From: Elysia chlorotica
Taxonomy: Eukaryota > Mollusca > Gastropoda > Plakobranchidae
NCBI GenBank assembly: GCA_003991915.1
Contig: RQTK01001132.1
Location: forward strand, 69,621-133,620
Direction: 5' to 3'
Length of the DNA: 64,000 nucleotides
The position numbers were made by a program, and so were the translations under genes. Shown in pieces: positions 1 to 15,287 of the stretch. Position 1 is the stretch's first letter, and each line of letters starts with the position of its first letter. The notes under the pieces were generated by a model, which was not told the DNA's origin, ran no database searches, and worked only from the letters and a program-made list of their open reading frames with translations.

Positions 1-3000
1 GTTTTATATATTGTTCCGAGATCTAGAAAATTAGTATTCAGCCTTCATTAATTTGATTGATATTTTCTCATTGAATCTCCACCAGATCACTGTTCGAACT
101 CTATGTTCCCCTAGCGATAATCACCTGGTAAGAGAGCCGTATCCATCAGAGTGCGCCTCGGCGCCTCGGGCGGCATGATGCCTGCTGTAACATCTGTCAT
201 CCGCGGCTGTTAGCGTCACGCTAATCCGCCTGAGATAATCTCGGCACCATGTTTATTCACAACTCGATGGTGTCTGGGCCTCTGGGGACATTTCCAAGGT
301 CAACTTTGTTTTTGGATCGCACACGCCTCAGAGGTCACTGTTTTTTGCTGCCTTCTTTCTTGTCCATTTATATTTTTTTCGTCTGAAGCGATTTGAGTTC
401 AGAGTTGTTGAATTCTATTGTTTGCACAATTCTAGTCGCGAGACAGAAAGCAGTATTGCTGGTTTAATATTGAAAACAAATTCTTTTCTCAAAGCTACAT
501 TATTATTTTGTTCGAAAATAGTGGCACATTTTGGTCAATTTGTAAAGAATCAAACTCGAATTCAATAGCAAACTTAAGTAAACTAATTGGTGCTACAAAA
601 GAAATTAACAGTTACAAAAAAACACTTTTTAACACGAGTGTATCTGGCATTTAGCAAAGTAGTAGAATCCGTTTATCCCATTCGCCCAGAAAGATGAGAA
701 TGAAATCCTCGATGTTATCTGAACTTTGAAACGTGTGAATCGAAGGCAATGTGAACCCACGCGACTGAAAAGCAGTGGTAGATATGGACTTCGTGGTGAA
801 TAACATGGTCCCACGATTCTTCTCTAAATAGAACTGGTGTGGAGAGACCAACGTGAATCTGCACAAACAAGGCTCTGTCAATCTCTCGCGACTGAAGCGG
901 ACATAAGCCTGGCTGGACATGAATGAGACCTGGACTTTTTAATGATCACTGGGGTTTCCCAGAGAGCTGTCATCGGTTGATTCATGTGAATGTGTAAACC
1001 TACTACGCATATATGTAAGCTAGAAATATACCAATGTGGAGTTACTTATCGATATAAATATTTATTTCCTACAGAACCCAAGAATAAAAGAAGTCCCCAT
1101 CAGGTGTATATTTACAATTTTGAGGAAAGTTTCAAGCGGTTTACTAACACCACCTATAATTCTACCAAAATGCCTCCGTCTTGGGTAATCAGAAAAAGGG
1201 CCCGTCATGGCGATTGAAAATGCTTACGTCACAAAGGCGTTAAAATTACCAATTACATCTTTTTCTTACTGCACCACATCTTGTTTCGTTGATTGATAGT
1301 TTTTGCTTTTGTTGTTTTTTATTTTTGTTTGTTTGTTGTTGGGTTTTTTTTTGTTCTGTGTCCACCGGGAGGTATTAGGAAAAGAAAAGCAAAACTATTA
1401 ATTTAGATCGTCAAAAAGTCATTTTGAGTTTACTGACAAGTATGGTCCATGGCACTTTCAGATAAGACACGACCTGCTCAAGTGATAAACCATAGTATCC
1501 AAGTAATAATAGTAGTAAGCCATGTCCACATCCGTTTTTTTTTTTGTTTTGTTTTTTTAAAGAAAATTCAGATAGGCAAAGTGGACAGAGCTGCAGAAAA
1601 AGAGAGACAGACAGAGATAGAGGGACATGGGAGCAGATAGAGGTAGGCAGAGAGAATGTAAAAGATAGGCAAAAGAGGAGAGAGGAAAGAGGCTACGACG
1701 AATAGGAACTTTCATAAGACGCAGGAGACGTTAAATATAGAAGAAATCGTGGGATGGGACGGTTTATTGTGTAAATTGCGAAAAGGCTAGAGATGATAAG
1801 AAAGAGAGTAAAGATTCAAACGGATATATATGGAGGTTGCCAAACGCTGACATGTGTTTGTCTACATAGAATAGTACCCAACGTATATTTTGTTAACTAC
1901 AATTTCTATAAGGCAAAATATGAAAAAGATGTATATATAACAATCGATCAACATAACAGTGTGTCACGAGAGAAGGGATATACTTATCAGCAGGGTTTAA
2001 TAGGTCGCTGTTGTTGATAACGTCAAAACTCGTTATTTATTAATTAAATGGCAGAGTTTGTTGCATGCAATTCATCCCTTCCAGTGTCTCCAAAATTCAA
2101 AAGCTATTAATACAAAGTGTATGATTTAGGCAAAGTTCGAATAGTAAAATAAAACGCACATGTGCGTTTTGCGGGAGAAAAGCGCTTTCCTTCCAACACC
2201 TCCTACGTCCCCCAAGGAAAATCCTATAGATTCATAAAGTTTGACAACTGTTTACGTGCTATTACACAAAGAGAGAGAGATATCTGGAATCGGTTTGTCA
2301 GTTACTATCGATATTATGGATGCAACTAGCTTTGTCTTACATTTCTTCGATAGCTCCAAAATAGAACGAAGATTAAGAACTCTCCGCGCCTTTCTATGTA
2401 TAGAAACCAATGTCCCGAAATAGAAATGTCATCGTGTCACTCTTTTAGCCAGTGGATTTGTTCTATCCAAGTTGGAGTCATGGCGACTTTATGCAGCTCA
2501 CGTCAAGAAAGACAGGTCTTGTCTGCTTCTGGAGGCGATCGAGTGCGTCAATGGGTGGGGTATTTTGTTTGTTATTGTCTTATCATACAACTCAATTCCC
2601 TAGACCAGTTGGGGTCGGTGAATTGTTACCCTGTTACCCAACTGTTCGGGTCAACTGGCATGAGTCGTATTGAAGGGCAGCATCCCACAGTGCGGGTGAT
2701 AGACCACATATTAAAAGTTTAACGATTAATTATTGACCCTGCGCGTAAAAGTATATATCTTAACATTTGTAAGTACATTTATATCTACATAAAAACTTGT
2801 TTTAACTATGTTTTTGTTTGCCTTTCTGTTTGCGTTTCTACAATGTGAAGGCCATTGATACCGTGCGTAGTATAGCTTTTTCGTACCCCACAGTCATTAC
2901 TGTCAACAGTCAAGCCAACGACAGTCTAAGTTATATCTTCAGCGCAGAACTGTACAGCTAAGATTGTTGACAAACCTTTAGGCCAGAAATCAATAGATCG

Positions 3001-3460
3001 ATTCTGGCTTTGAAAGTTCCTACCTGCGATTTTTTGTACAGCAGCTTTAATAAACGAGTACAACGATAGCTCTACAGTTTAATTGTGAAAAGTAGACAAA
3101 GAAAAGGGCAGTAAAGGCGAGAGAAAAGTAGAAGTACGGGAGAAAGTAGCGGAATAGGTAAAATCATGTTGCTGTATTTAGGCACACTAACAGAAAATGC
3201 ATAGAGGTAAGAGGTTATTGCTTCTACTTGATTCATTGGTCGGTCGTTGTATTGGATCTTTCTTGGTACTTAGGAGACATCTAACTAGAGAGAGCTTCTG
3301 TTTCTTCTACCAAAGATTAGCCTACTTTGAGTCATTGATGAGGCCTGTCCATCACTGTACACTCCCGCCCGTCATTCCAGGTCTCGCATTCATCCATTTG
3401 ACGACGCTCAAATCCACTGGTTGACCCACCTCTTCCGGTTAAAGCCTGTATTTTATAATG
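1..3460. other. Left flank without a recognised gene
   Basis: No open frame here has convincing protein character or consistent splice sites. Bases 120-330 are clearly richer in G+C than the rest and contain a perfect small palindrome (TTAGCGT, one base, ACGCTAA at 210-224). A possible 94-base minus-strand exon lies at about 129-222, between a ctcag acceptor and a CAG|GTGATT donor, but nothing else supports it. The remainder is AT-rich with T-runs near 1310-1350 and 1535-1560. Confidence 0.4.
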
Positions 3461-3461
3461 T

Positions 3462-3652
3462 TTACGGAAAAACTTGACAGAGGTTTTGTAGTTCAGCTTC
3501 TACCTTTTTTGCTAGGAGGTCCGCTTGAACAGCAATGACTACCAATACTTGGCGAGTGTAGTAAAATGAATTATTTATAACAAGATCAACAATTTGGAGT
3601 TGCTTTCTTTTCTCGTAAATACTTCGGTAACTGCCCTTCGGTAACTGTGCAG
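3462..3652 (-). CDS. Possible terminal exon, product not recognised
   Basis: On the minus strand a good 3' splice site (pyrimidine tract ending ttacaacag) opens a frame of about 62 codons that ends at the TAA at 3462-3464. The peptide is lysine-rich and helical in character, with the run QADLLAKKVEAELQNLCQ near its end, and reads more like protein than most frames nearby. No upstream partner exon was found and no family was recognised, so it could be chance or a transposon remnant. Confidence 0.2.
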
Positions 3653-3710
3653 CTGTTGTAAATAAAGACAATTATGTACATGTATAATTGGAAACATTTT
3701 TATATTGATT

Positions 3711-3968
3711 TGGTGCTAGTGGTAGAGCGTTGTCACCCAATAATAAGGTTCTCCAGTCCGAAACCCTTAACCGAACAACATTAACTTTTTTTTTTTTCGA
3801 TTCGTGCCCTCTTAGTTGGGTCGGTGTCAGTATAATGTGATCGCCTGAGACAGGAGTCATGGTATCCCCGCCCTGTCTCGTGTGTGGTAGCACATACAAT
3901 TGGCAGACGTCAGTCTTGGGGTCCGTCCACAATACAACCTATATAGTGCTGATGTTGGACGTTAAATA
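3711..3968 (+). mobile_element. tRNA-derived SINE, family A, copy 1
   Basis: It begins with a tRNA-like head (tggtgctagtggtagagcg, an A-box-like stretch), followed by a shared body with the landmarks gtcagtataatgtga and cagacgtcagtcttgg. The 3' end reads gctgatgttggacgttaaa. The same body recurs at about 11965, 12912, 38312 and 55110, always on the plus strand. It is diverged from the other copies, so it is old. Confidence 0.65.
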
Positions 3969-4046
3969 TTGTTTATCTCTAAAAAGTTACTACGTATCAA
4001 AAGTTTCATAAATTGGATGAAAGGGACTGAGAGAGTTTATCTCCCT

Positions 4047-4175
4047 ACCTCTCTCTCTCTCACTCACTCTCACATACTCTCTCCCTCTTTCTCTCTCTTT
4101 CTCTCTCTCTCTCTCTCTGTATCTATGAATGTATCTGCCTACCTCTCTTTATCTTTCTCTCTTTCTTTCTCTGTC
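4047..4175 (+). repeat. (TC)n-rich low-complexity tract
   Basis: An imperfect CT dinucleotide tract interrupted by short non-repeat words. It creates Ser/Leu-rich open frames that are not genes. Confidence 0.8.
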
Positions 4176-4729
4176 TCTCAGTCCGATAAAAATCATTTGG
4201 ACGATCAGTTTCTATTATCCCTTCTCTATTCTCGAGTTTTTTTGTCCTTTGGGCTTCGTGGTTAAAGAGGAATATGGAATGTACAAGATAAAGAATTTTA
4301 TTTCATTTTATATATCTCAAATCATGAGGTTCCATCCTCTTTTACTTATTTGGTTACCGAAAATGCATTAGTTATACTTTGAGGTTCGTGAATTATTGTA
4401 GGAACTGTCTTACTACCGGCACCGTACTGTGATTGTTTTTCAAACGCTATATGTTTTTTGACCAATCATCATAATTACAATATCCCTTGCTTCCCGAATC
4501 CTCCAATCACCTCTCCTATAACGTTTCTCACTCCTTTATCTGTATATCTATTTATATTTATATTCATCTATTTATTTATTATTGATTGAATTAATGGTTT
4601 TTCTCTATCTAACGTTAAATTATCTATCCACCTATCTCTCTAGCAGTAAATCTATCCATCAATTTACATGTCTATTTGTCGATCTTTTCTTTTTAGGTTT
4701 TGTTTCTTTTATTAATTTTTTTCTAGTCA

Positions 4730-5290
4730 TGAGTACGAATAGGCTGAAGCTAAATAATAATAAAACAGAAATAATGATTATTGGAGACGTGGCTAAAGAT
4801 TCACATGCAGTTAAAGTAAATATAAATGGTCACACGATTGCTAGTTCAAATAAGGTAAAAAATAATATGGGTATCTATATTGATAACGACATGTCAATGT
4901 CATCACATGTATCGGACCTGTGCCGTAAATTGTTTTTTCAGATAAGAAAAATTTGGAACATAAGAAATTATATAAATGAAGAAATAGATAAAACCCTTGT
5001 GACATCATTGATATTTTCCAAGCTTGATTACTGCAACGTTTTGTTAGCAGGCACACCTAAAGAGCTTACTGATCGTCTCCAACTTGTTCAAAACAGTGCT
5101 GCTGGACCAGTTGTCAGGTCTAAAAACGTGAACATGTGACCCCTGTCTTAACCCACCTTACTGGCTGCCTGTTGAACAGAGAATAGTGTATAAGGTTTGC
5201 ATTTTATGTTATAAATGTCTTAATGAGCAGGCTCCATCGTATCTGTCACAATCTCTTAACGTAGCCTATACACTCCAGGTAGAAGTTTAA
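4730..5290 (+). mobile_element. 3' remnant of a non-LTR retrotransposon (CR1/L2-like)
   Basis: The translated sequence matches the C-terminal part of reverse transcriptases of CR1/L2/Jockey-type LINEs. Landmarks in order are LKLNNNKTEIMIIG, a conserved DNDMSMSSHVSDLCRK stretch, the KLDYCNVLLAG motif and RLQLVQNSAAG. After about 5135 the match continues in other frames (WLPVEQRIVYKV, then YKCLNEQAPSYLSQSLN), so at least two frameshifts separate the pieces and it ends in a stop. The endonuclease and catalytic RT core are missing, so the copy is 5'-truncated and dead. A (TCTA)n tract follows at 5297, consistent with a microsatellite-type LINE tail. Confidence 0.85.
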
Positions 5291-5296
5291 GGTCAT

Positions 5297-5330
5297 CTAG
5301 TCTATCTATCTATCTATCTTTCTCTCTCGC
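5297..5330 (+). repeat. (TCTA)n tract, probable LINE tail
   Basis: About five TCTA units pass into TTTCTCTC, directly downstream of the LINE remnant. Confidence 0.7.
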
Positions 5331-6002
5331 ACTTTCTCTCGAATATTATGTCATTTTAATGCAGCATTCATAGGGATCTGGGAGTGAATAATTTAAACCT
5401 AATTCTGAAAGTTTATATTAAACTGCTATTGTATGTTCTTTAGGCCAAATATTAAAAGGAAGGCATGGTCTAGTAGGAGCGGAAATCTATGTTATCATGC
5501 TGTATGTTTATTTGATGAATGGGCCGTTGGTCTCAAATATCCAACGAAAGTATTTGAATTTCAATTCAAATCCATTGTTTTTGTGGTTTTGTCTTAGAGA
5601 AATTGCATCTCATTGATATTTTACAATCAGAACTTGATACAAGACAGAAGAAGATCCATTTTGATAATTAGAATGCGGTGACTTTCCCAATTTTTTTCTG
5701 TGGTGTTAATGCCAAATCAAGGATACTATACATTTTACTTAGCCAAACTTAGTGGGACTGTGCCAGCGTATAGAAATTGTTCCTTCATTTATATCGCAGT
5801 TGTCATCTCTACAAGGAAATGGGTATACACAGTCTGCTTTATTTGTATTTTGTTGGTTAGCGTTGATGTGAGTGCTGATGTGGTGTTGATAGTGATGGGG
5901 ATGATGATAATGATGGTGATATGGAGGATGTTTTAGTTATTTTGTGTTTTTCTTTTTTTTTTTTTATTAAAGTTTAGAAAGTTTATTGTTGGTGTTTTTG
6001 TT

Positions 6003-6003
<1 letters not shown>

Positions 6004-6049
<46 letters not shown>

Positions 6050-6230
6050 GCTCTTGTTCTGTTTCGTTTGTTAATGATTAGTAGCCTTTTATGGGTAAAA
6101 TAGTTTTTCAAAAGCATGAGGCAAACAACAGCATTTTGTGACCTCGACAAGACAAACAGAGGTGATAATTCTGGGCCACTGGAAACTTAAACCGTCTAAG
6201 GTTACGTTGCTCGCTCTTACTTACCACGTC
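6004..6230 (-). mobile_element. SINE-like element, family B, copy 1, (AAC)n tail
   Basis: Read on the minus strand, the unit starts near 6230 with gtaagtaagagcgagc, runs through a body containing ttatcacctctgtttgtctt, and ends in an (AAC)n tail at 6004-6051. Two further copies follow at 6385-6687 and 6859-7110 in the same orientation. This copy is the most diverged of the three. Confidence 0.6.
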
Positions 6231-6384
6231 TTATGATGATATAGTAGTGGTGTTGGTGGTAATGATGATGACTTAGTATCTGTTGATTCTTTTTATGCTT
6301 TTTCACTTTTAATGGTTAAATTGTGGGGGGTTGTTTTGTTGTTGTGGTTTTTGTCGCAGTTAATGTTGTTCAGTATTTTCGTCG

Positions 6385-6450
6385 CTTGTTATTGTTATTG
6401 TTGTTGTTGTTGTTATTGTTGTTGTTTTTATTGTTGTTGTTGTTGTTATT

Positions 6451-6485
<35 letters not shown>

Positions 6486-6687
6486 CATTACTGCTGCTCT
6501 TTTTGTTGCTGATTTGTTTTTGTTAGTCTAATAGCCCTATTTAAGGTAATGTATATTTTTAAACGCGAGGCTAGCGGCAACCTTTCGCGACCTCGACCAA
6601 GACAAACAGAGGTGATAATTCTAGGCCGCTGGAAACTCAAGCCGTCTGAGGTTAGCGTGCTCGCTCTTACTTACAAGGTCTAGTAAA
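6385..6687 (-). mobile_element. SINE-like element, family B, copy 2, (AAC)n tail
   Basis: The body at 6526-6687 is nearly identical to copy 3 over about 95 bases (gacctcgaccaagacaaac to the head end). The (AAC)n tail, on the minus strand, covers roughly 6389-6484 and is interrupted by AAT and AGC units. On the plus strand this tail produces Leu-only and Cys-rich false frames. Confidence 0.6.
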
Positions 6688-6702
6688 TAAAAACTAAAAG
6701 AG

Positions 6703-6707
6703 GATGG

Positions 6708-6796
<89 letters not shown>
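6703..6796 (+). repeat. (ATG)n microsatellite
   Basis: About 30 uninterrupted ATG/GAT units between SINE-like copies 2 and 3. The Met-only frame it gives is not a gene. Confidence 0.95.
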
Positions 6797-6858
6797 TGTT
6801 TGTTCCTTTTTTGTATTTGTCTAACTTCTAAAGTTTCATTTGTGGGCTTTTTTGTTTT

Positions 6859-6867
6859 GTTGTTGAT

Positions 6868-6925
<58 letters not shown>

Positions 6926-7110
6926 TTTTTGTTGTTGTTAGTCTAGTAACCTAACCATGAGTAAAGTAGTTTTTCCAAAAGCATGAGGCAAGCCGCAACC
7001 TTTCGCGACCTCGACCAAGACAAACAGAGGTGATAATTCTAGGCCGCTGGAAACTCAAGCCGTCTGAGGTTAGCGTGCTCGCTCTTACTTACAAGGTCTG
7101 GGAACAAGAG
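6859..7110 (-). mobile_element. SINE-like element, family B, copy 3, (AAC)n tail
   Basis: The minus-strand head is near 7110. The stretch ggcttgagtttcc resembles a degenerate tRNA B box, which suggests a tRNA-derived promoter. The body ends at about 6946 and is followed by an (AAC)n tail to 6859. Shared landmarks lie at 6140, 6589 and 7007, giving spacings of 449 and 418 bases between copies. Confidence 0.6.
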
Positions 7111-8350
7111 GATCAACATGTCCACAGCAACTGATTGGACAACTGACAAGCACAGAGCGTCACGAAAAGCCTGTCTCCACCGGTACCAGGCTAGAGTCAT
7201 GTGGGGACCAGTCTCTTAAGAACCTGGATAATGGAAACACGGCTACAAAATGAATTGACAGTGGTTCTCATCTATTCTGTTTTTTGGTCGGAAAAAGCGA
7301 AGGTTTTTCCTAGTTTAGGGTCTCCTCGGTCTTAAGAAACTGTCTTATAGTAAGAAATATCTCTTAGGTGTTAAGTTTCTGGCATTTTTAAAGTGAAAAT
7401 TTTGAAACTGTATTGTTCGCCGAATCTGTTAGTGCTTTTTTAAATAAATAAATAAAAAGATACATAGTGAATAGTGTTATTCAGATTTTTATTTTGTAAA
7501 GCGACTGGTTAAAACCATTATAAGGTTATGTAAAATAGTTGATAAAAAATACGCTGAATTGATTTGTTGCTAGCATTGTTTTTGCTGTAGGCTTTTGCGT
7601 CTCCTCGGACTATGGTAACCAAGAAATAAATTCAGTTATTTTTTTTAACTTTGTGCTATGTCTCTTTTAAACCATAATTGTTGTTTGTTGTTGGGTGTTT
7701 TTTTTTTCAAATGGAATAAAAAAAATAGAATTTGATAATTCCATAAGCAGATGATGCAGCTTTTTTCTGACGCTTTTTGAGAACATATTCAGACAAGCTT
7801 GTGGTTGATCAGTAAAAAATGTATCTTTAATATCTAGTGATTTGGTTTGTAGGAGCAAACGAGGTTATTTCTACGTATGCCTATAATGTGTGAACCGTTG
7901 CAGTTTTTGACTTTCTTGGCCGCTACAGAACACGTAGATTTAGGGGAGACATAATAATTGGATTAGAAGCTGGGTGGATATTTTTTCTCATCACGATTAA
8001 ATGTGCGGTTTATTGTATTTTTCAATGCTGGAATTCATTTAATTTCTCTTGAGTAGTTTTTTTAATCGGTCTTTCATAAATTATGTTGTCGTTTTTTTTA
8101 TTAAAGAGTTTAGTTATGAGTTATAATAGATCTTTATTGGTCCTATCAAAAGCATTTGTTTGTGACCATTGCTTTTGCCATATCTAAACACTTCGAGATA
8201 AAAACATAGTTTGTTCATTTCCATCTATAGGAAACTGTGCTTTGGAACCTTGCCATGGGAAATGTGACATAGTGCTATTTGCATGATGTACCCATCAACC
8301 AGGCGCACCGAAGTTATGTTAAAGTTTCAGACTTTCCCTCTACACCAAAC
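7111..8350. other. Intergenic stretch before the Spätzle-like gene
   Basis: No gene was recognised. If the first visible exon of the downstream gene really begins at the acceptor at 8408, its signal-peptide exon should lie here or further left; I could not identify it. Confidence 0.4.
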
Positions 8351-12446
<4,096 letters not shown>

Positions 12447-12911
12447 TAGTTTAAACTTTAATCCTAAATGGCTTGAATTATCTTCCTATAAAGTGTTTAT
12501 ATAATTAAATATTATATATATTTTTTAAACTCAATTACGGTTTGTTAGTGTTCTTTTTTTTCCTTTTCTGTGAACATTTTGAAATTTACCCCCCCCCCCC
12601 AATTTGCTTTAATTGCAATATAAAATACTTTGGCCTTTCATTGTATATAATTGACAAATAGCAATAATGTACCATAATTATTAAAGCTATATAGTTTCAA
12701 TAGGTATGGTCATAGAATAGGGGCGATTCGGTTGTTTAGATGGACATGTATGTAGCCTAATAGTAATAATGGACTATGGCAACGGATTTAACTTATCTGA
12801 AAACTATATAATTATGCTGTGCTTCAGGATTACGATTATCAGATCAGAGTTACCAGGGAATAATTTGAAGTATTCTTCTTATCATTAGCTTGTCTGTTAC
12901 TTTGTTGCGCT

Positions 12912-13140
12912 TGGGATCGCACTGGCGCAGGTGGTATCAAGTTGATCTTCCAAACGGGAAGACCTGATTCGAAACCCACGATCAGGCCAAATTTATTTGT
13001 CCGATTTGGTCGATATCAGTGTAATGTGACCGGCTGAGACGGGAGTCGTGCTATCCCCGCACTGACTCTGTGTTGCAGAGCTTAAAATTGTCAGATGTTA
13101 GTCTTGGTATCCGTCCACGATAAGCAAACAGCTTAACCAA
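12912..13140 (+). mobile_element. SINE family A, copy 3
   Basis: This copy has the clearest tRNA-like head: ctggcgcaggtggtatcaag (A-box region) and gattcgaaaccc (B-box region). The body carries cagtgtaatgtgaccggctg and ttgtcagatgttagtcttgg. It lies just downstream of the Spätzle-like gene. Confidence 0.75.
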
Positions 13141-13437
13141 ACTTTTTTTTCCGTTTAAATACTGCGTCTGATATATAATGGTTTAAATTACTGGGGAACG
13201 AGGTAGTCAAAGGTTAAAAATGGGAAGCTAGCGAGTTAAGGCCGCTTTCTAATTTCCATGCTGGTTGGATCGGGTAAGTACGTGTACTATCATGTGATTC
13301 ACAAATCTCGGGTATCGAGTTCTGGACTCAGTTGTCACGAAGGCCAAACTAAGAGAAGTTGAGGCAGGAGAGAGCTTCGCTGCCTTCGATATTCCGATAA
13401 AAAAATGTTTGATTTTTATTTTTAGTATTAGTTGTTA

Positions 13438-13606
13438 TTGCTGGTGGTGGTGGTGGTGGTGGTGGCGGTGGTGGTGAGAGTAATGTATTGTTGATGTTGA
13501 TATTGCTGGTGGTGGTTGTGGTGGTGGTGATGTGATATTTTGTTATTGCTGTTGTTGTTGTTGTTGCTGCTGCTGTTGTTGTTTTGGAGGGGGGGGGGGG
13601 GGGGGG
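13438..13606 (+). repeat. Compound (GGT)n/(GTT)n microsatellite with poly-G
   Basis: Several blocks of TGG and GTT units end in a run of about 18 G at 13589-13606. On the minus strand it creates Pro/Thr-rich false frames. Confidence 0.9.
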
Positions 13607-14060
13607 TATTTGTTTGCTTTGTTTCTTGCAGAAATGAATGGGAAAACCAAATGCCAGTAGCATACTAGCAGGTGGAAGAATATGTGTGGTTTTCTTGGAC
13701 CAGTACAAAAAAAATTGTGAAACCACATTGGTTTTTATATGAGCCAACAATTTTTTAAATCTTACAATGCTATTGGGATATTTTGGCGGTTTAATTAGCT
13801 AAGATGAAAGAATTATATTGTCAACTGGCTTGTCATATCCCTCTTTAACAGTGTATGTTGTTTCATTTTTTTATCTGCATATAGATTTATGTCACGTCTG
13901 CGACTCATACATTTGCCATTTGATCACATAAGGGCTGTGGCCTTATGTTAGGTAAAAAGCAGTGTTTAAACATTATCTCAAATCGTATTAACTAATTCAA
14001 CAACGTTGGTAATAAATTTTTTTTTCATAATAAATATATATAAATGTTCCAAGGAATATC

Positions 14061-14200
14061 TTTAAAACTAGACTTATATATAAATAGAGTTAGTTTTTTC
14101 GGCACAACAATTCTAATTAGGTGTGTAACTTTAAAACTACACTTATATATAAATGGAGTTAGTTTTTTCGGCACAACAATTTTAATTACATGTGTAAAAA
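14061..14200 (+). repeat. Direct tandem duplication, 69-bp period
   Basis: Two units begin with tttaaaacta at 14061 and 14130. Both contain cttatatataaat and ttttttcggcacaacaatt, with a few substitutions. It is intergenic. Confidence 0.8.
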
Positions 14201-15287
14201 ATGTAAGGTACCGGTAAAGTAATGCTTTATTAATGCTTTTGCAATATATCTCATGTGTTCACACAAGAAGGACAACAATCTTTTTCTAGTTAAACCTTAA
14301 CGTAAATGTATATACTCCATCTGCATCACAAAACTTAAGTCTTTGGTTAATCTAGGGAAATTTTACAGTTGTATAAGTATTATCATTGAAATCAATAAAT
14401 TTGTCATTGAAATTAAATTATAATAACAATCTGATCAAGTTTTGTTGAGGACTTATAATAACTATGATATATGCAAATGTGAGAGTATATTTATGTTGCT
14501 AGTAATTTTAAATTGGTTGTATCAATATTTTAGAGTCTTAATGCTATAATATTTTTTAGCACGTTGAGTGATCAGTGCTTTAATAAAGGCTAAAGCACTG
14601 TATTTGCAAATAGCGATTGATGGTATAGAAATTTATGGGATTATTTTAATAATAATTGGGAATAATGTATGAGAGATAAAGAAATACAGGCAGACAGACA
14701 GGTGGTTGGGGAGAAAGGGGAAAAAAGACGTTAGTTGAATTAGTTCAATTAGAGAAGAAAGAAAAAGGTTTATTGTACATTTGTAATAACTATAAAGGTA
14801 TACAGTGCAAAACTGCTATTATCAACAGTTTAAATAAGCTATGTATCTATATGCTTGATGGATTTTATAACTATGAGTTGTATATACACATTTATTTTAA
14901 AAAAAACACACCTGAAGCAATCATAGTGTACAAAAATAATTTTATTGTATTGTTATGAATGTAAAAAAAACTGTTGTATAATACTGACTGTTACTCATAC
15001 TCATGTAAATTAAGTTAGTTTTTATTGTCGTTTTTTTCATATTCTGCTTTATGTTTTAAATTGATATGTAATCATGTGGACATGGAATAGTAGGAACACT
15101 TTTTTCATAGACAAAAATTACAAGAATCACACATTTTTACCCTATTCAGTTCAATATTTTATGAGGCAACAAGTTAAAAAAATTATAATCTATATTTGAA
15201 AAAAAAACAAAAAACAACTGGCCTCTTTGGTCTGAGTATACAGATCTATAGCAACAGGGAAAAAACAGGTAACCGAGCTAAAAGATA

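Noticed and set aside
6312..6946. Cys-, Leu- and Met-rich frames
   Set aside because: They are translations of (GTT)n and (ATG)n microsatellites.
13349..13750. Pro/Thr-rich minus-strand frame
   Set aside because: It is produced by the GGT/GTT microsatellite and poly-G run.
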